From Psettodes erumei (lineage: Eukaryota > Chordata > Actinopteri > Pleuronectiformes > Psettodidae): DNA of 64,000 nucleotides. The notes beneath the pieces are model-generated. The model did no database searches. It was not told the origin of the DNA and saw only the letters and a program-made list of their open reading frames with translations. The position numbers were made by a program, and so were the translations under genes. Location of the stretch: NCBI GenBank assembly GCA_016785225.1, contig JAFBJZ010000108.1, positions 700,001-764,000 of the forward strand. Reading direction: 5' to 3'. Shown here piece by piece: positions 1 through 13,072 of the stretch (position 1 is the first letter of the stretch; each line of letters starts with the position of its first letter).

Positions 1-255
1 ATAGTGAAAAGAATATATCTTACTGCTACGGTTACATGCAGCACTGTTTTGCTCCCACTGATGCTGGCTGATTGGACCAGGCCTTCAAAGTGGTTCAGTC
101 TGCACTCGTTGGCTTTCATAATTAGTTGGTGTGGAAATAAAACTGACACCATTCTATAAATTACATTTTTTTCGTCTCCAACTTGCTGATAGCCCATTTA
201 GGGACCACTGATCAATTAAAGTCCTTTTGTAACCTCCCCTGAACCCCCCCCCCCC

Positions 256-288
<33 letters not shown>

Positions 289-2985
289 ATCCCATTAACA
301 AGCGGACGGCTAATTAAGACTCACGAAAGCGGGGGAGTCACTTCTTTTTGATTGATAGTACCCACAGTCTTCTCTTCCTGCTATTTTGCATTTTAATGTT
401 CATTAATAAACTTTTATTGTTTTGTTAATTATAATACCACCCTCCCCGCTGCGATAATAACTGAAGAGAGTGATTTGTTCAGAAAGATTTTCAGCTACAT
501 TCAGGAAGACGGCAGATAAACTGGTGGGACAAAGAGAGAAAAGGCAGAAGAACAGAAGAGACAAAAATAAATGAACTGAGGAAAATAGCAGGAAGTAGAG
601 GTTGATGTGTGGCAATGAGAATTTAACGTGGCCTTTTTTAACCAAACAATACAAGCGCATCCATGATTAATGTTTAATTGAGTTTTTAGTAGTAGCGTCT
701 TTGAAGCAGCAAGTGTCCGTGATGGCTGACTGAAATCTAAACAACCTCTACTGATGGAGATACAGTTTTTGGAGCAGCTATGTGTGCGGCCATGAAGAGC
801 AGAAAACCACTGAACAAAATTTTTTTCTCTCTTTTTCTCTCAATTTTACAGCAGCCTTGCTTTAAATAGATGTTTTTAATATGTGAGAGTGAGTAGCCTG
901 GTAGTAATGTTTACTCAGTATGTCTGTTGGTCATATATTTTTGTGCATATTTAAATGTATGTGTGTGCGTGCGTGCATGTTCATTTAAATGTGCGTGTGT
1001 GCATGTGCACTGCAGCCCTAGAGGTGCAGGGCCAGGGACGCGCATGATGGATCGTGGAGGCCAGTTGATAGCGCCATTACTCACTGACACACACACACAA
1101 ACTCTCTCTTCCCTTGGTCTCTCTCTCTCTTTCGCTCCCTCACACACACACACACACACACACCTGTCTGACACCTGTCCCCCATGGGGGGCTGCCTGCC
1201 CCTGAGGCCATTGCCCCGGAGACGAGCGAAAAGCCCAGAATTATTCTGCATGCCAGCAAATATGTGTAAAGTTAGAAAAAGGAAAGAACTTCAGAACTTT
1301 GTAGGACATTCCCAACATTGTCTTTCTCTCCTCTCTCACTCTTTCTTTTGCTGCTTACCTCTTCTTGTTTCTCTTTCACTGTAAATCCTTGTCTTTCAAC
1401 TAAAATAATAAAAATCTGGTGTCTAATGGTCCTGCATTTAGTTGAGTGAATGCATTTCTTTTTTGTATGAGGCTACTTACATAAAAGTTGGGTGGAAGGG
1501 CATTTTTGTTTAGAATAGGTCCTGTTACTGTTACTTTAATGAAGTTGTTTTATGTTTTGATGTTTTAATATGTCGCTATTGTAATATAAAAATATTAATT
1601 AGTGGAGTTTTCAAGCATATGGTGAAGTCTAGATGTTGCAAAACCTTTCACTGTGATTTGAGTGTATTTACCAAAGCCTGCAGTACATGTGTGTCTACTG
1701 TGCTAGTACGCGTTTGTGTCGCTGCCTAAAGCAACTAAACAGATGAGTGTTGAGTAAATAAATGATAGTACTTCTCCCGTGTTAACTAATATTATGGGAA
1801 GAAAGAAAAAATCAAAAGAATAAATAACATGACACAAATTGAGGTTCAGTGGCTAATTGGCATTAAATGGGGCACTTAATTGGTATCGAGCGCAATGAGA
1901 AAACACTCATATCTCACTTCATCTTCATTAGTGGGAAAAATGATGTGATTTGCTTGTGTGTGCGCGTGTGTGTGTATCCTACAGGCAATGATAAAAAACA
2001 ATATAACTGGGTCAAATGTGTATGACCCAGTGATTTTCAGTCGGCCATTTCTTATGAACTTTAGGTATCACATTAAAAAAGTGAATTCAACAGAATTCAC
2101 AAACATCATCCGAATAAAAAAAGAAAAGGAATTTTGGTTTGAAATGACAAATGGCTCAATATCACTGCTCAAAAGCCCAGAGCAGACTTTAAATATTAAA
2201 CCTGCTTTCACTTGGATATTGCAGACATGCATTGTTTTTGCAGTAACACATTCTTAAAAGCATCTCTCTGTGTATGGCCATCAACTTACAGAATACGTGC
2301 AGAAGACGAGAGTCTCCTAAAAGCAACAAAGGTTCCAAGTTTTGGATGGGTCTCTACAATGAATGATATGAGAAATGAAAAACAAATCTGGACAGACAAA
2401 CACACATAAACTGACAGAAAGGCAGCGAGTCCGGTGGACAGGTAGCTAATGTTATATATAAGGACTCCTGGGGACTTGCTACAGCACACGGCAGAGCACC
2501 TGGGGACACGGCAGCCATATGTTTAAGCTTTGTCTCGTCCTACAAAACTCAGTCTGCCCTTCACGTGATTTGTCAAAGGGCTACGCACAGTGACAGGTAC
2601 AGGTACAGGAGGGCCCGAGATACTGAGAAACACAGAAACTAAAGGAGAGAGGTGGATGGAGGGAGAACAGCCTGAGGGGGTGGGGGGTGGGGGGGCTTCA
2701 AGACATATGAAACATAAGGAGAGTGAGACTATAGAGACTAATTCTGATGGCTGTGGCAAGAAAACTGGTTAAAAAGTGTGTCTGGGGGAGGTGAATGAAG
2801 TAATTTAGGAGGAAAGGAAGAACTGAATGAGAAAGTTATGAGATGAGATGAGATGAGGAGGAAGGAGGTATAGGATAAAGAAGCAAAAGTGCCTCCAGGC
2901 TTCTCCTCCTCTCTTTCTCTCATCTCTGCTCCCTCTTTCCCTCCACCCGCTCTTCTCTTGTCCCTTCATTCAGTCCCCCTTACAC
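1..2985. other. upstream spacer, no gene seen
   Basis: AT-rich sequence with poly-C/(CA)n at 246-279, interrupted TG/CA and CT tracts at 955-1163, and purine-rich sequence at 2600-2920. A 9-bp inverted repeat (2006-2014 with 2023-2031) could form a hairpin. Short ORFs overlap the microsatellites and have no protein similarity. Confidence 0.6.
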
Positions 2986-2989
2986 CCCC

Positions 2990-3385
2990 TCTCCGTGCCC
3001 TTCCGTGCAGGGGGTTGAGGCACTGAACAGATTATGGCGTAATTAAGGCGCTAAAGCAGCACATTATCCACCTGGTGGCTTATCCGGCGTGGTTAGCACC
3101 GTGGCTAGGCTAATCTGCCTATATGAGCGTGTATAAGTGTGTGTGTGTGTGTGTGTGTGCGTGCGCGCACACTCACTTGTATATTTACCCGGCTTTGCAG
3201 GTGCATCTGCAACAACGCATGTGTGCACGTCTTTGGGGGTGTGCGCGCAGCAAGCGACACCAGGGCCCATCTCACCTGATTAGGGCCTCTTATAGGCATT
3301 TGTTAAAAGCATTAGGTGAGGACAGCAAAGTAATTCGTCATGTTTAAAGGCTAGAAATTGAATCAGGGATTAGGAGGCAGCTGAA
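2990..3385. other. candidate conserved non-coding element
   Basis: Unique sequence with several homeodomain-type TAAT/ATTA cores (for example GCGTAATTAAGGCGC and TGATTAGGGCC), split by a (GT)n run at about 3138-3159. Conservation is inferred from texture only. Confidence 0.25.
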
Positions 3386-3927
3386 TGAGCAGATATACAC
3401 AAATGGCAGCTAACTGGAGGAAAGTCATAGCTCCTGTCTTGCTTGTTTGCCCTGTTTCGTCTTCACCTGTGCATCTCCATCCTGTCTTACTGTCCACTTC
3501 CTTGATTTTGGCTTTTTTTGTTTTCCATGTTCTCTCATTCTGCCTCCATCTCCCTCAGTTTCCTCATTGGAGACAATGCATCTCCCCCACACACTCTTTA
3601 GTTCTCTCTCTCTCTCTCTCTCTCTCTCATTCTCTCTCTCCACTGTCCTCTAAGTGGTTAAATTGAAAATAATTGTGCAGACAGACCCCCAGAATGCAAT
3701 CAAAGAGCACGACAATGTACTTGGAAGAGAAGCTGGTATTATTAGGTTGGGGAGAGTACTAAGTGTATAGTGAAATACCTCAGAGAGTCATTTTATACCT
3801 TCAGACTTTATTAAAGCTAATAGGTTTATATATACCTCCCCGAGGCTGGTCAATTCATTAGTTGTAACCGTTAGGAACTATTACGCACACAACAAAGTCA
3901 GAGCGTTGAGACAGAGGGGAAGAGAGG

Positions 3928-3930
<3 letters not shown>

Positions 3931-3973
<43 letters not shown>
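3931..3973 (+). repeat. (TG)n microsatellite
   Basis: About 21 uninterrupted TG units. Confidence 0.97.
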
Positions 3974-3974
<1 letters not shown>

Positions 3975-3999
3975 TTCACGCCTGAAGTAGTTTTCAGAT

Positions 4000-4313
4000 G
4001 AGTCATAAATGTGTCATAAATCATCTACACACACATCTATGTATATATACATGCTGTAGATATGTTTATATGATTATATATAGATACACCAATATAATAA
4101 GGCTTTTTATTGGATAATTTAAAATAACAAACAATGCTAAGTAAAATTTATATTGTATTAATACTGCACCTTAATGTACCTAAATTTCAGTCTTAATCTT
4201 GAAATCCAAAGTATTACCCATTGAAATAAATTGTAAGAATAATTACATTGATCAGGTTTTAACATGTAGTATACATTTAATAATAATACTTGTACCACTA
4301 CAATAATAATGTG

Positions 4314-4344
<31 letters not shown>

Positions 4345-7230
4345 GTAATAGTCATAATTACAATAATAGAATTTGACCACAAATTTATTTAATTATTTTT
4401 TAACATTTCTTGCAGTTTGGAAAATAAAAGGCTTTCAGTTCATACTGAAAGAAGACACAATATTTGAATGTTCTGAAGTCTATATAACAGCCTCGTAATT
4501 TTCAAAAAGCTGTGCCGATAATTCTAATCAAAAATGCTGAAAGAAAAAATAAAGCAGACTTGCAACATTGCGGTGACTTTGTCAAGGGTGCCGTCTTTAT
4601 CTTCATACACTGCTGAGTGGGACATGCAGAACAGTAAAATGGTGAGTGCCAATGGTGTGTGCATATATGTGTGTGTGTGTGTGCGCGCACGCATGTCCTT
4701 ATATGTGAGAGACACCTTGAGGGGATATGAAGGTGATGATGGTCAAGTGAAAGCCTGTTTGAACTACAAACAAGATCAAAGAAATTACAATCACAACATA
4801 TTTACTATTAAATAAGTTATTTAATAAGTTAAGTTATTTTTTAAATTGTAGCACATTTTAAATGATTGGCATAAACACATTTTTGACCTGTCCTATATTC
4901 AGCAACAAAGCTTCACAGTCACGAAAATGATTATGTGCAAAACATTAACACATGCAGCATTACATTTAAGGAACTTTGTTTTGTATGTTGGAGGTTTAAC
5001 AAAAACTTTTGTTTTAAAAAATGCCCCAAAAAATGTTTAGAATCTAGGTAGGGCATGGACTGTGGGGGTCCCCCCCATGTTAGTGAGCATTTTCCCTGCT
5101 GTAGTGTCCTTGAGCACTGGACCCCCACTGGTTCCCACGGGCGTCATTTTATAGTTACCCCTTCCCTCTGATCTCCCTGAAGGCAGCAAATGAAATAATT
5201 TACTTTATAGGAATGAAAAGGTTAAAATGCGAAAAATCTTACGAGTTGTTTCAGTGGACACACACACACACACAATGTCTCAGGGCTAACGGCAGCTGCA
5301 CGAGCTATTGTTAATCTTATATTAAGTACAACAAAACATTAATAAATATTAATCAAGTCTGAAGTTGTTTTCTGTGATGATTTCAACATGAATTGGCCTT
5401 GTCTTTGAAATACTTTTCATCATGTAATTTATAAGAAGATGGGAGAGGAAATCACTGCATGTCTCAAACTTGCCTGTTTTTCCTCCATCTAAACAGGCAC
5501 AGCACAAAGAACAAATGTCAGAAAAGTTAAATTAAATGAGGATGGAAAGCATCAATAGAGAAAAGCTGAGTCATTTTCAAGGACACATTTTTTCTATGCA
5601 GTGCAGGGTAGGACAAATGTGACCGTGCCTTTACATTCCTGTTAAATGACTGTCGGCAATAAGACAGCACATGGTCCAAAAGGTGTTCTGCCATTTTTAA
5701 TCAGTGACTTAAAAAAGACAAAATATCTGACATCTATAATTTCTGCATATGTATATTTTATTCAAACCAAATGGTGAGGAATTTTGAAAACTCTGTTTGA
5801 TTGAGCTTCAGCTATGCATTTGATTTTTTTGTTCCATATGCTCTGTGCAGCCAGACATTTAATCATGTGATTTGAATGAGAGTCACTTGAAGACAGTGTC
5901 AGCTAAAATATATAAAATACAGTATAATAAAGCAGATGCACTTGTTTAGAAGGCACTTGAATAACATTTCCAGTGATTTGCATCATTTATCTTTTTTTAA
6001 ATGCATATTTAAGTTAGCAATAAAAATGTGGCCGTGGCAGAAAATCTGTTCACACTTCAAGTCTTTATGTATCCCTTTGCTCTTGATTTCTATCATTTTT
6101 TGCAGAGATTATGCATGCATACTTGTGCAACGTGCAACAGGGTCATTGTTAAGACTGCAGTGTTGGTCATGTTATTTAGTCACATCTATAATTCTATTTT
6201 TAGACTGGAATCCCAGTCGAATGAATGTCATTGCCAATAACACTATAATAATAAATAGATTTTACCCTGCAACATCTTCACTCAAGATATGGATAAAAAC
6301 AAGAGGACATTTGTGTCACTCAGTGGATCATTACTTAAATGCCTATTCCAAACGTATGGATTATTATACAGAGGAAATAGCTCGTGATATAGCTTCTGAC
6401 GAGTAATTGCTCCTTGTTTGTCACGAAATCAAATGCATTTTGCGTGATTTAACGTGACAGAGAATTAAATCACTTTAGGTCACTGTGTTTTTAGGATGAG
6501 TAACACTCAGCAATTATTTTTGCTGCTTACTGTTTTCCTATAATTGCAGCGTAATTACATCCTAATTACATGTAGCAAAATGTGACACAGCTGCTTGCTA
6601 CCACCAGGCCAATTATTCACCTGACCTTGACTGAATTCACTAATCACACTGTTAACTGTGGTGACACTGTGCGACAAATACACCACTTGTCCCGTATTTT
6701 TCCCACATAAGTGGTTTCTGTAGAAGAACTCATAATTCACATTTTTAAAAAAAAATATTTTATTACTGTCTAATTACTCCATAGGTACTCAGGAGGAAAT
6801 AGTGCTTAACATCATCAAGATTACACGATGATATGGTTTCAATAAAATAAGTCATTGAGATTTTTTTTATTAAAATGTCAAACCCTACCTGTAATGTCAT
6901 TTAGAAAAAGCCTGATATTAGCCGTTTAACACTAAAGTTTAGTTTTACCACTAAATCTTCAGCATATACAAGCATGTGCATTTTTTTTTTTTTTTTCATG
7001 AGGCCTGTTTTGATTTAAGATGTGAACCTGTTCAGTTTTCCTGCACACACTGAAGAGAAGGAGGAAAACAACACTAACTGAATGCATGGCAGCAAGTATT
7101 TGGATGATTTAGTGAATTATGTGAGAAGTTGAAATTATCAGAAGGGAAATGTCGTCCTGGCCCTGCCTGTGTCAGTGATCTAGTGTGTTCTTTTTTTTGT
7201 TTATAACTTCACTTTATATGTGGTTGTTCT
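4000..7230. other. spacer, no gene seen
   Basis: AT-rich sequence with a (TTA)n run at about 4315-4342. An ORF at 5936-6406 is one of the longest here but has biased, AT-driven composition and no similarity to known proteins. A homeodomain-core-rich patch lies at about 6530-6640. Confidence 0.5.
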
Positions 7231-7234
7231 GTAG

Positions 7235-7321
7235 CTATTCTGGTGCTGAATGTGCTGGATGACTCTGTCTGCCAGCTCAAAGACAAAGAAGGACGGTCAT
7301 TAGACTATTCTGTAGCATCAG
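7235..7321 (+). other. isolated exon-like ORF
   Basis: An 87-nt segment with acceptor GTTGTTCTGTAG and donor CAG|GTACTG, symmetric phase 1, open in one frame (ILVLNVLDDSVCQLKDKEGR, then SLDYSVAS). Its composition looks more protein-like than its surroundings, but I cannot assign a gene, and no partner exon was found. It may be chance or an exon of a gene extending upstream. Confidence 0.25.
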
Positions 7322-8246
7322 GTACTGTACACCTCTCTCCCTCTCTCTCTCTCTAACACGCACACACATTCATTCCGTCTTTCTTGCTCTATTTTTCTTT
7401 TTCTCCCTCTTGCTCTCTCTCTCTCTCTCGCACACACACACACACACACTTGTTCTCCGCTATGGTCCACATTCCGTCAAAGTGTAGTACCATTTCCTGG
7501 TATAGAGCGCCATCTACAGGTCCCACCTGAACACCTCAGCTGCAACTCAAACCTCTTGACTCCCAGTTGCTGGTTTCAGAAGAGACAAACATTTGTGGAC
7601 TCAGCAAGACAGCCAAGGGTAAGAGACAGGCCAAGTAATGACTATGGTGTTTGATTGCCGTCAACACACACATTATAAGTAAATAAGACTCATCACATGG
7701 AATGAAACACAGTGTTTTGGAATGAATGGTTCTGCGGTACAATAGTTGGGTTGCTGGAAGAATAAAACTTCAATCTTAAATATGTTTCACAGAAAAAAAA
7801 TGATATGAACTTGCTTTGCTGTGTTGGGGCTGCATCCACGACTGTATCCATGACTGTATAGGGATATACGGTACATCAGCTGCAAAAGCTTCCTGTTTTC
7901 CAAGTCTCGGAGATGTTCTTTTTATAACTTGGCTGTTGGTTTGAAATGCTGCCACAAGGAGAAAAATCTGTTCTGAATGAGAACGCAGTTTGTTAAACTA
8001 CTTTTAAAGTTTCAGGGAAAAGTTGTATCATTTGAAATTCGTGGAGTGCAATAAACTGGACGTGAATATGGGTTCTGTGCGTGTGTTCGTGCGTCTTCCA
8101 CACAGAGGTTACGTCACACTGTGTGTGGCTGAATGAATGCCATTGGCCTAAGTGCAACTGCTTTAGCTTTTGTCTTCTATTTCGCAAGCTTCTACATCGG
8201 TCTCTTATATTTGTTAAGGTGATGAATGAGTTTGCCCATTCCATTC

Positions 8247-8251
<5 letters not shown>

Positions 8252-8291
<40 letters not shown>
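8252..8291 (+). repeat. (TG)n microsatellite
   Basis: About 20 TG units. Confidence 0.95.
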
Positions 8292-8295
<4 letters not shown>

Positions 8296-8990
8296 CGCTT
8301 GTGTGTGTGTTCCTGCATTCTCAAAGTCATTGTTTCCCCAGAGAGAGGTCAGTGTGCTGGTCAAAGCTTTCTGCTACCTCGCTCACCTACCAGCAACCAG
8401 AGAGAGAGCGTGCGAGGGAGACTTACTCACTTCTACCTCTTAATGTAGGGAAATCAGAATGACACTCTGATCTTTGACTGTTTCTGCTGTAAATCAGACT
8501 TCTGTATTATGTATGAATAGAATAATAATATAATATTATGACTGTATATATAATTGCAGTATTACCACAAAGGAAATACAAATGTAAAAAGAAATACTTA
8601 AACAAGGGAATTAGTTTGTCTGTGTGGCCCCTGCCCTCCACTAAAGTTCATCAACGTTTTTATGTGACAGGGTGAAAAGTCATTTTAAAGTTTATAATGT
8701 TGAATCAGAAAACTTTTAGAGACAAACAGAATGGCATATTCCTGAAATCACACAAGCGCAGTTTGGAATAAGAAGAAATATTCACACAAGGCCTGCCAGT
8801 TGGGTCATAGCACCCCACCCCCCGAACACACACACACACACACACTCCGCCCATTATTAAACAGTCTGTCATGGGGGTTGAGTGCGTCGCTTCTCTCCCC
8901 CGTCCGTTCACTGCCCCAAGAACAATTTCAATTTTAATAGCTTTTACTATGTATCTGAAGCACCGGAGACACAGAAAGAAAGGGCGACGT

Positions 8991-8992
<2 letters not shown>

Positions 8993-9032
<40 letters not shown>
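8993..9032 (+). repeat. (CA)n microsatellite
   Basis: About 20 CA units. Confidence 0.95.
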
Positions 9033-9036
<4 letters not shown>

Positions 9037-9049
9037 GGTGAGAACTAGT

Positions 9050-9330
9050 CCCCCTTGTTGAAAATAGAGCCATCAAAAATGAAGGCCAGCCCAGCACAGC
9101 CTGCAGACAGACAGACGGATCCCGGGAGCATCTTGTAATTATCCCTGTGGACGCGTCGCCTCTAGCTGGGCTCAGCTCCCCACCTCCGCCCCCCTTTCTA
9201 TCATCCTTCCATCCCGCCGCTAACCCCTCCGCTGCTAATTTCATCCCAGGGATTAGCCCCCGCTTGCTTGTCTATCTTGTAATATTTCTGGGGGGTGAAC
9301 TGGTGAAATATCGCCTTCTCTTCTACTTAT
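9050..9330. other. candidate conserved non-coding element
   Basis: GC-richer unique block with TGTAATTATCCC, GCTAATTTCATCCC and GGGATTAGCCCC, which resemble paired-type/Otx homeodomain sites. The open frame through it is not similar to any protein I know. Conservation is inferred. Confidence 0.25.
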
Positions 9331-10689
9331 AATAGGACTTACTGGGCTGGGCCAGGGCATGCCTATGCCTCTGTCCTCCCTCCCTCCCTCCCTACTGCTA
9401 TTCAGAGACAGAGAAAGAGGGTTAAAAAGAGAGAGAGAGAGAGAACACCCCAGGAAGTGCGGCCGTTGCGACGCAAGCTCTACCGGGAAGTGACCGCGGA
9501 GAAGGAGTGAAGGTGAAAGTAAAAGCGGTGCGTGGCGGCACAGCACTCTGGTCGTACCTGCAGGGCAACGCAAGCTGTTTTCTTTATGCATAAAGGAGAG
9601 GGGGGTGGGACGGGGGGGCGGGTAGAGACTGAAGTGCCACACGCAGCATCCCCACCTACCCGGTCTTTTGTCTAACTATCTGTCTGATGTTCTGCAATGC
9701 TCACCTCTGTGTGTGTGTGTGTGTGTGTGTCTCTCTCTCTCTGCATGACTTTTAGTCACAGCCTCTCTTCTGCGTTAGACGCTTTGATTGCCGGTAGGTC
9801 TGTCGTTGCTCATGCCTTTTTGTCTGAAATTTGCAGGCGTCTACAAATACAACATATCCAGCCACAGGAGAACGGTAGTCTGGCGTTTTCCTGAGGAACA
9901 TAGTAAAGTTTGTGAATGATTACATGAGGAAAACGCCATCATATATTTGAAGTAAAAGTATAATAATGACATTTTCCGGGGGTGTGGGGTCATCCTTTGC
10001 TTTTCTTTTCCTGTGTGTATGATGCTGAAATGTTTAAAACTATGCGTCCACATGTATGATAATAATGTGTCATGATAGCAATGATAAAACACCTGCGATT
10101 TGTCACATGGATTCAGAATGAACAAAGGCCAAATTATCCACAACTACCACTCAGTCACATCACAGACGCCACTGTCTGAATTACAAATTCTCCTCTTTAA
10201 CTGGAAGAGCTCACCAGTAAAAACAAACCAAAAATTTAAAAAAAGAAAAAGTAAAAGTAAAACCAGCCATAACTGAGCAGTCAGTTTGTACCCTGCTCGC
10301 TAGGATGTCCAGGCAAGGAGTGAGGGAGACGCTGGAAGCTGATCATTGGGACAGAGGACAGGATGACATCTTCGACCCAAATGACTGGATATCAAAAAGG
10401 TAAAAGGTTCTGGGAATGATTTTAATTTTAAAATGGAATTATGTTTGTTTCTGTGAATACTTTTTTGGCAATTTTTTTCACAGGTCGATCGTGTGTGTGT
10501 TTGTGTGTCTGTTAAAATCCAGGTAAGTGTCTTTCTAATGTGTGTGTGTGCAAGAGGGAGAGAGTGTTTGTCCATACATATACAGTATCTTTCTGCTTGC
10601 GAGTGTGTGTCTGTCCATCTGTGTGCGTCGGCACACATGTGTTTGTCTGTTCATACACTAAATGACCTATAGCCCTCTGTCTCTCACAC

Positions 10690-11045
10690 ACTCCTCTCCA
10701 TCACTCCAGCCTCTCATTACAGCTGCAGAACCCCAGCCTGTCACGTAATTAAAGGCAAAGTTATAAATGACCAGCAGGCCAAAAGCCATATTTCACAGGT
10801 GGCCGCATATTTATTTATAATTTTTCACCTTTAAATGTGTTTCTTATGCAAATGAGAGCCCGGACACTTTTCAATTAACTTTGGGGGCCAGTCCCTCTAA
10901 CTACTGCAGAAGCTTGTTATTGAAAAGAGTATTTTTGTTATCAGCCATAAATTATTCCTGAGTGTCAAAGAAATTGCGAGACGTAATATATGGGCCTGTA
11001 TTTGGTGCTACCAGAGGTGGCTGGTGTATTTCCCCTCCCTTAAGG
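10690..11045. other. candidate conserved non-coding element with octamer
   Basis: About 350 bp of unique, repeat-free sequence containing CACGTAATTAAAGG, an exact octamer ATGCAAAT (10846-10853), TCAATTAACTTT and CATAAATTATTCC. This texture is typical of developmental enhancers; conservation is untested. Confidence 0.3.
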
Positions 11046-12299
11046 GCTTGGCAATTGCTTTTCTGGAAATAACACTTTTTTCCATCCATAACGGTGCAGA
11101 TACTGTATGACACATCCCCCTTTCTTTTTCTCCCCTTTTTCTTGCTTTTCTTCCAGACTCTCTTACTCTCTCACGCATACACACACAGCCACACTTGCAC
11201 TTAAGCTGCAGGGCAGTTGACTGGCCTATCATATGAGCAGTTGGCCGGCAAGCAGCTCAGTAGGCATGGTGCTTTTATGGTGACAGGCCCGAGAGTGTCA
11301 CCCTCTGCCTCATTTTCTCCTTAACTGACCTGCTGAGGGAAAGCAGCGGAGCGACTCTGTTGTGCTATCAGCACAGGGAGAGAGGGGCAGAGAGAGAGAT
11401 TAAACTGAGCCAACTCTCTTCTAACAGAATGAGGAAGATGGAAAGTTGAGTCGTGGAAGTATAAAACGGCAAACAACAGCGACGAGAGCCGCAGAAAGAG
11501 GCCAAGCGAATGTGAGGGAGAATGTGCTCTCCCTGCTCTCCTGTCCTGTCAGTAGCCCCTCGCAGTCTGAGACGCACTTTGGAGGTGCGCGCGTGTGCAT
11601 TCGCATTTGTTACGTTGCACGTACATCACGCATTGAGGTGTGTGTGTGTGTGCAGCTGTGCCCTCTCCCTGGTGCGTAAAAAACGTCCATTAATTGAATT
11701 CCCCCTAATTTCCCGTCAGCCTCGCCTTGCAGAGCGAGACGCCTGCCTGCCAGCCGAGCAACGCCACACTTCAGGTATGGTGGATAATGGAGGATGACAT
11801 TTCTGTCCCACCATGCCTTGGGGCAGCATGTGATACATGGCTTCCTCTCTGAAGGTTAAACTCAGCTAACCTGCCTTTGGCGTTTCATTACCCACTTGTT
11901 AAATACTCTTTTGGTAATAAAATGATTAAAAATTTTATTGCTTCTCTCAAATGAGGCCTCTTTTCAAAGGGATTTAATGACTTTGGAGATGAATGTGTGT
12001 GTGAGCGTCACGTGAACGCGTGCGTGTGCGCGCCTCTGCGTGAACTCTGCGCGAGGGCACGTGTGTGTGCGTCCACACAAGTGCATCTCTAGTTAGGCAC
12101 GACCAGTGTGTAAAAAATCTAATGAGAGTGATATGCTTTACAGCGAAACCACCATTATTCTCAGGCAAACGACCTGGGCCGTCATTAAGTGTAAAGCAGC
12201 GATACCTTTTCCCTCTGTCGGGGCACATTCAAATAGACATGTTTTACATACAGCTCAGTCCTCGTGTCTTGAAGCGAAGTGAAGTATTTATACTGAAAT

Positions 12300-12560
12300 G
12301 AATGGGCCTGACTATTTTTACATCACAAGTTAAGCACCGTGGCTATAGCAACGGGACATAAAATATTATATTCAACCCATTAACGGGAACTACGAGCCTT
12401 GCCTTGGCCAATATGGCTCCACAGCGACTTAGCAAATCATCATATCCAGTGTCATTTTGGCTGTAAAATTAGCTGTAAAGGGACTTAAGAGACAGATCTC
12501 GAAAACCCAATAAACCAGTTGCTTAAGGTGCACGTCAAGAAGCAGACATGGGTTACTGCA
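12300..12560. other. candidate regulatory block with RFX-like X-box
   Basis: Unique sequence with GTGGCTATAGCAAC (12339-12352), matching 11 of 14 positions of the palindromic X-box, plus ATTAACGG and AAAATTAGCTG cores. Function is inferred. Confidence 0.25.
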
Positions 12561-12984
12561 ACTTGTTTTATGGCCGTCCAGAATTTGTGAAAAAGGCGTA
12601 ATTTGAAAACAAACTATTTGCAGCAGAAAGCATGGTATGTTTTACTTTTTTTTTTTAAGAAACAGATACGTTGTCTACATGACAGTGCTGACAGAGCTGG
12701 TTTATTCTTGTTTAAACTGAACTGTAAAGGCCTGGCCTGGAAGCAAAAAAAAAGAAGAAAAAAGTACTTAATCTGATGATTCTGTGTCTCACAACATAGT
12801 ACGAAATGTCAAAACAATGCACCCTTTGTGGGTTGCAAAATTGTGAATTGCTTCAAGCAAACAGTATACAGTTTTTGTTCAGGGATTTCCCAGATTAGCC
12901 CTCCTCCCTGTTGGGCATTTGGGTCCCAATCACTTTTGTTGGGGCTCATTGTTGTACTGCTGCTCCCCTCACAGACACACCTCT

Positions 12985-12986
<2 letters not shown>

Positions 12987-13072
<86 letters not shown>
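12987..13072 (+). repeat. compound (CT)n(CA)n microsatellite
   Basis: About 23 CT units followed by about 20 CA units with one AAA interruption. It produces long spurious ORFs on both strands. Confidence 0.97.

Noticed and set aside
5936..6406. 156-codon ORF on the + strand
   Set aside because: AT-driven residue composition, no splice or start context, no similarity to known proteins; expected by chance in AT-rich DNA.
8705..9244. 179-codon ORF on the - strand
   Set aside because: Runs through a (CA)n microsatellite (poly Val-Cys), which creates long open frames on both strands.
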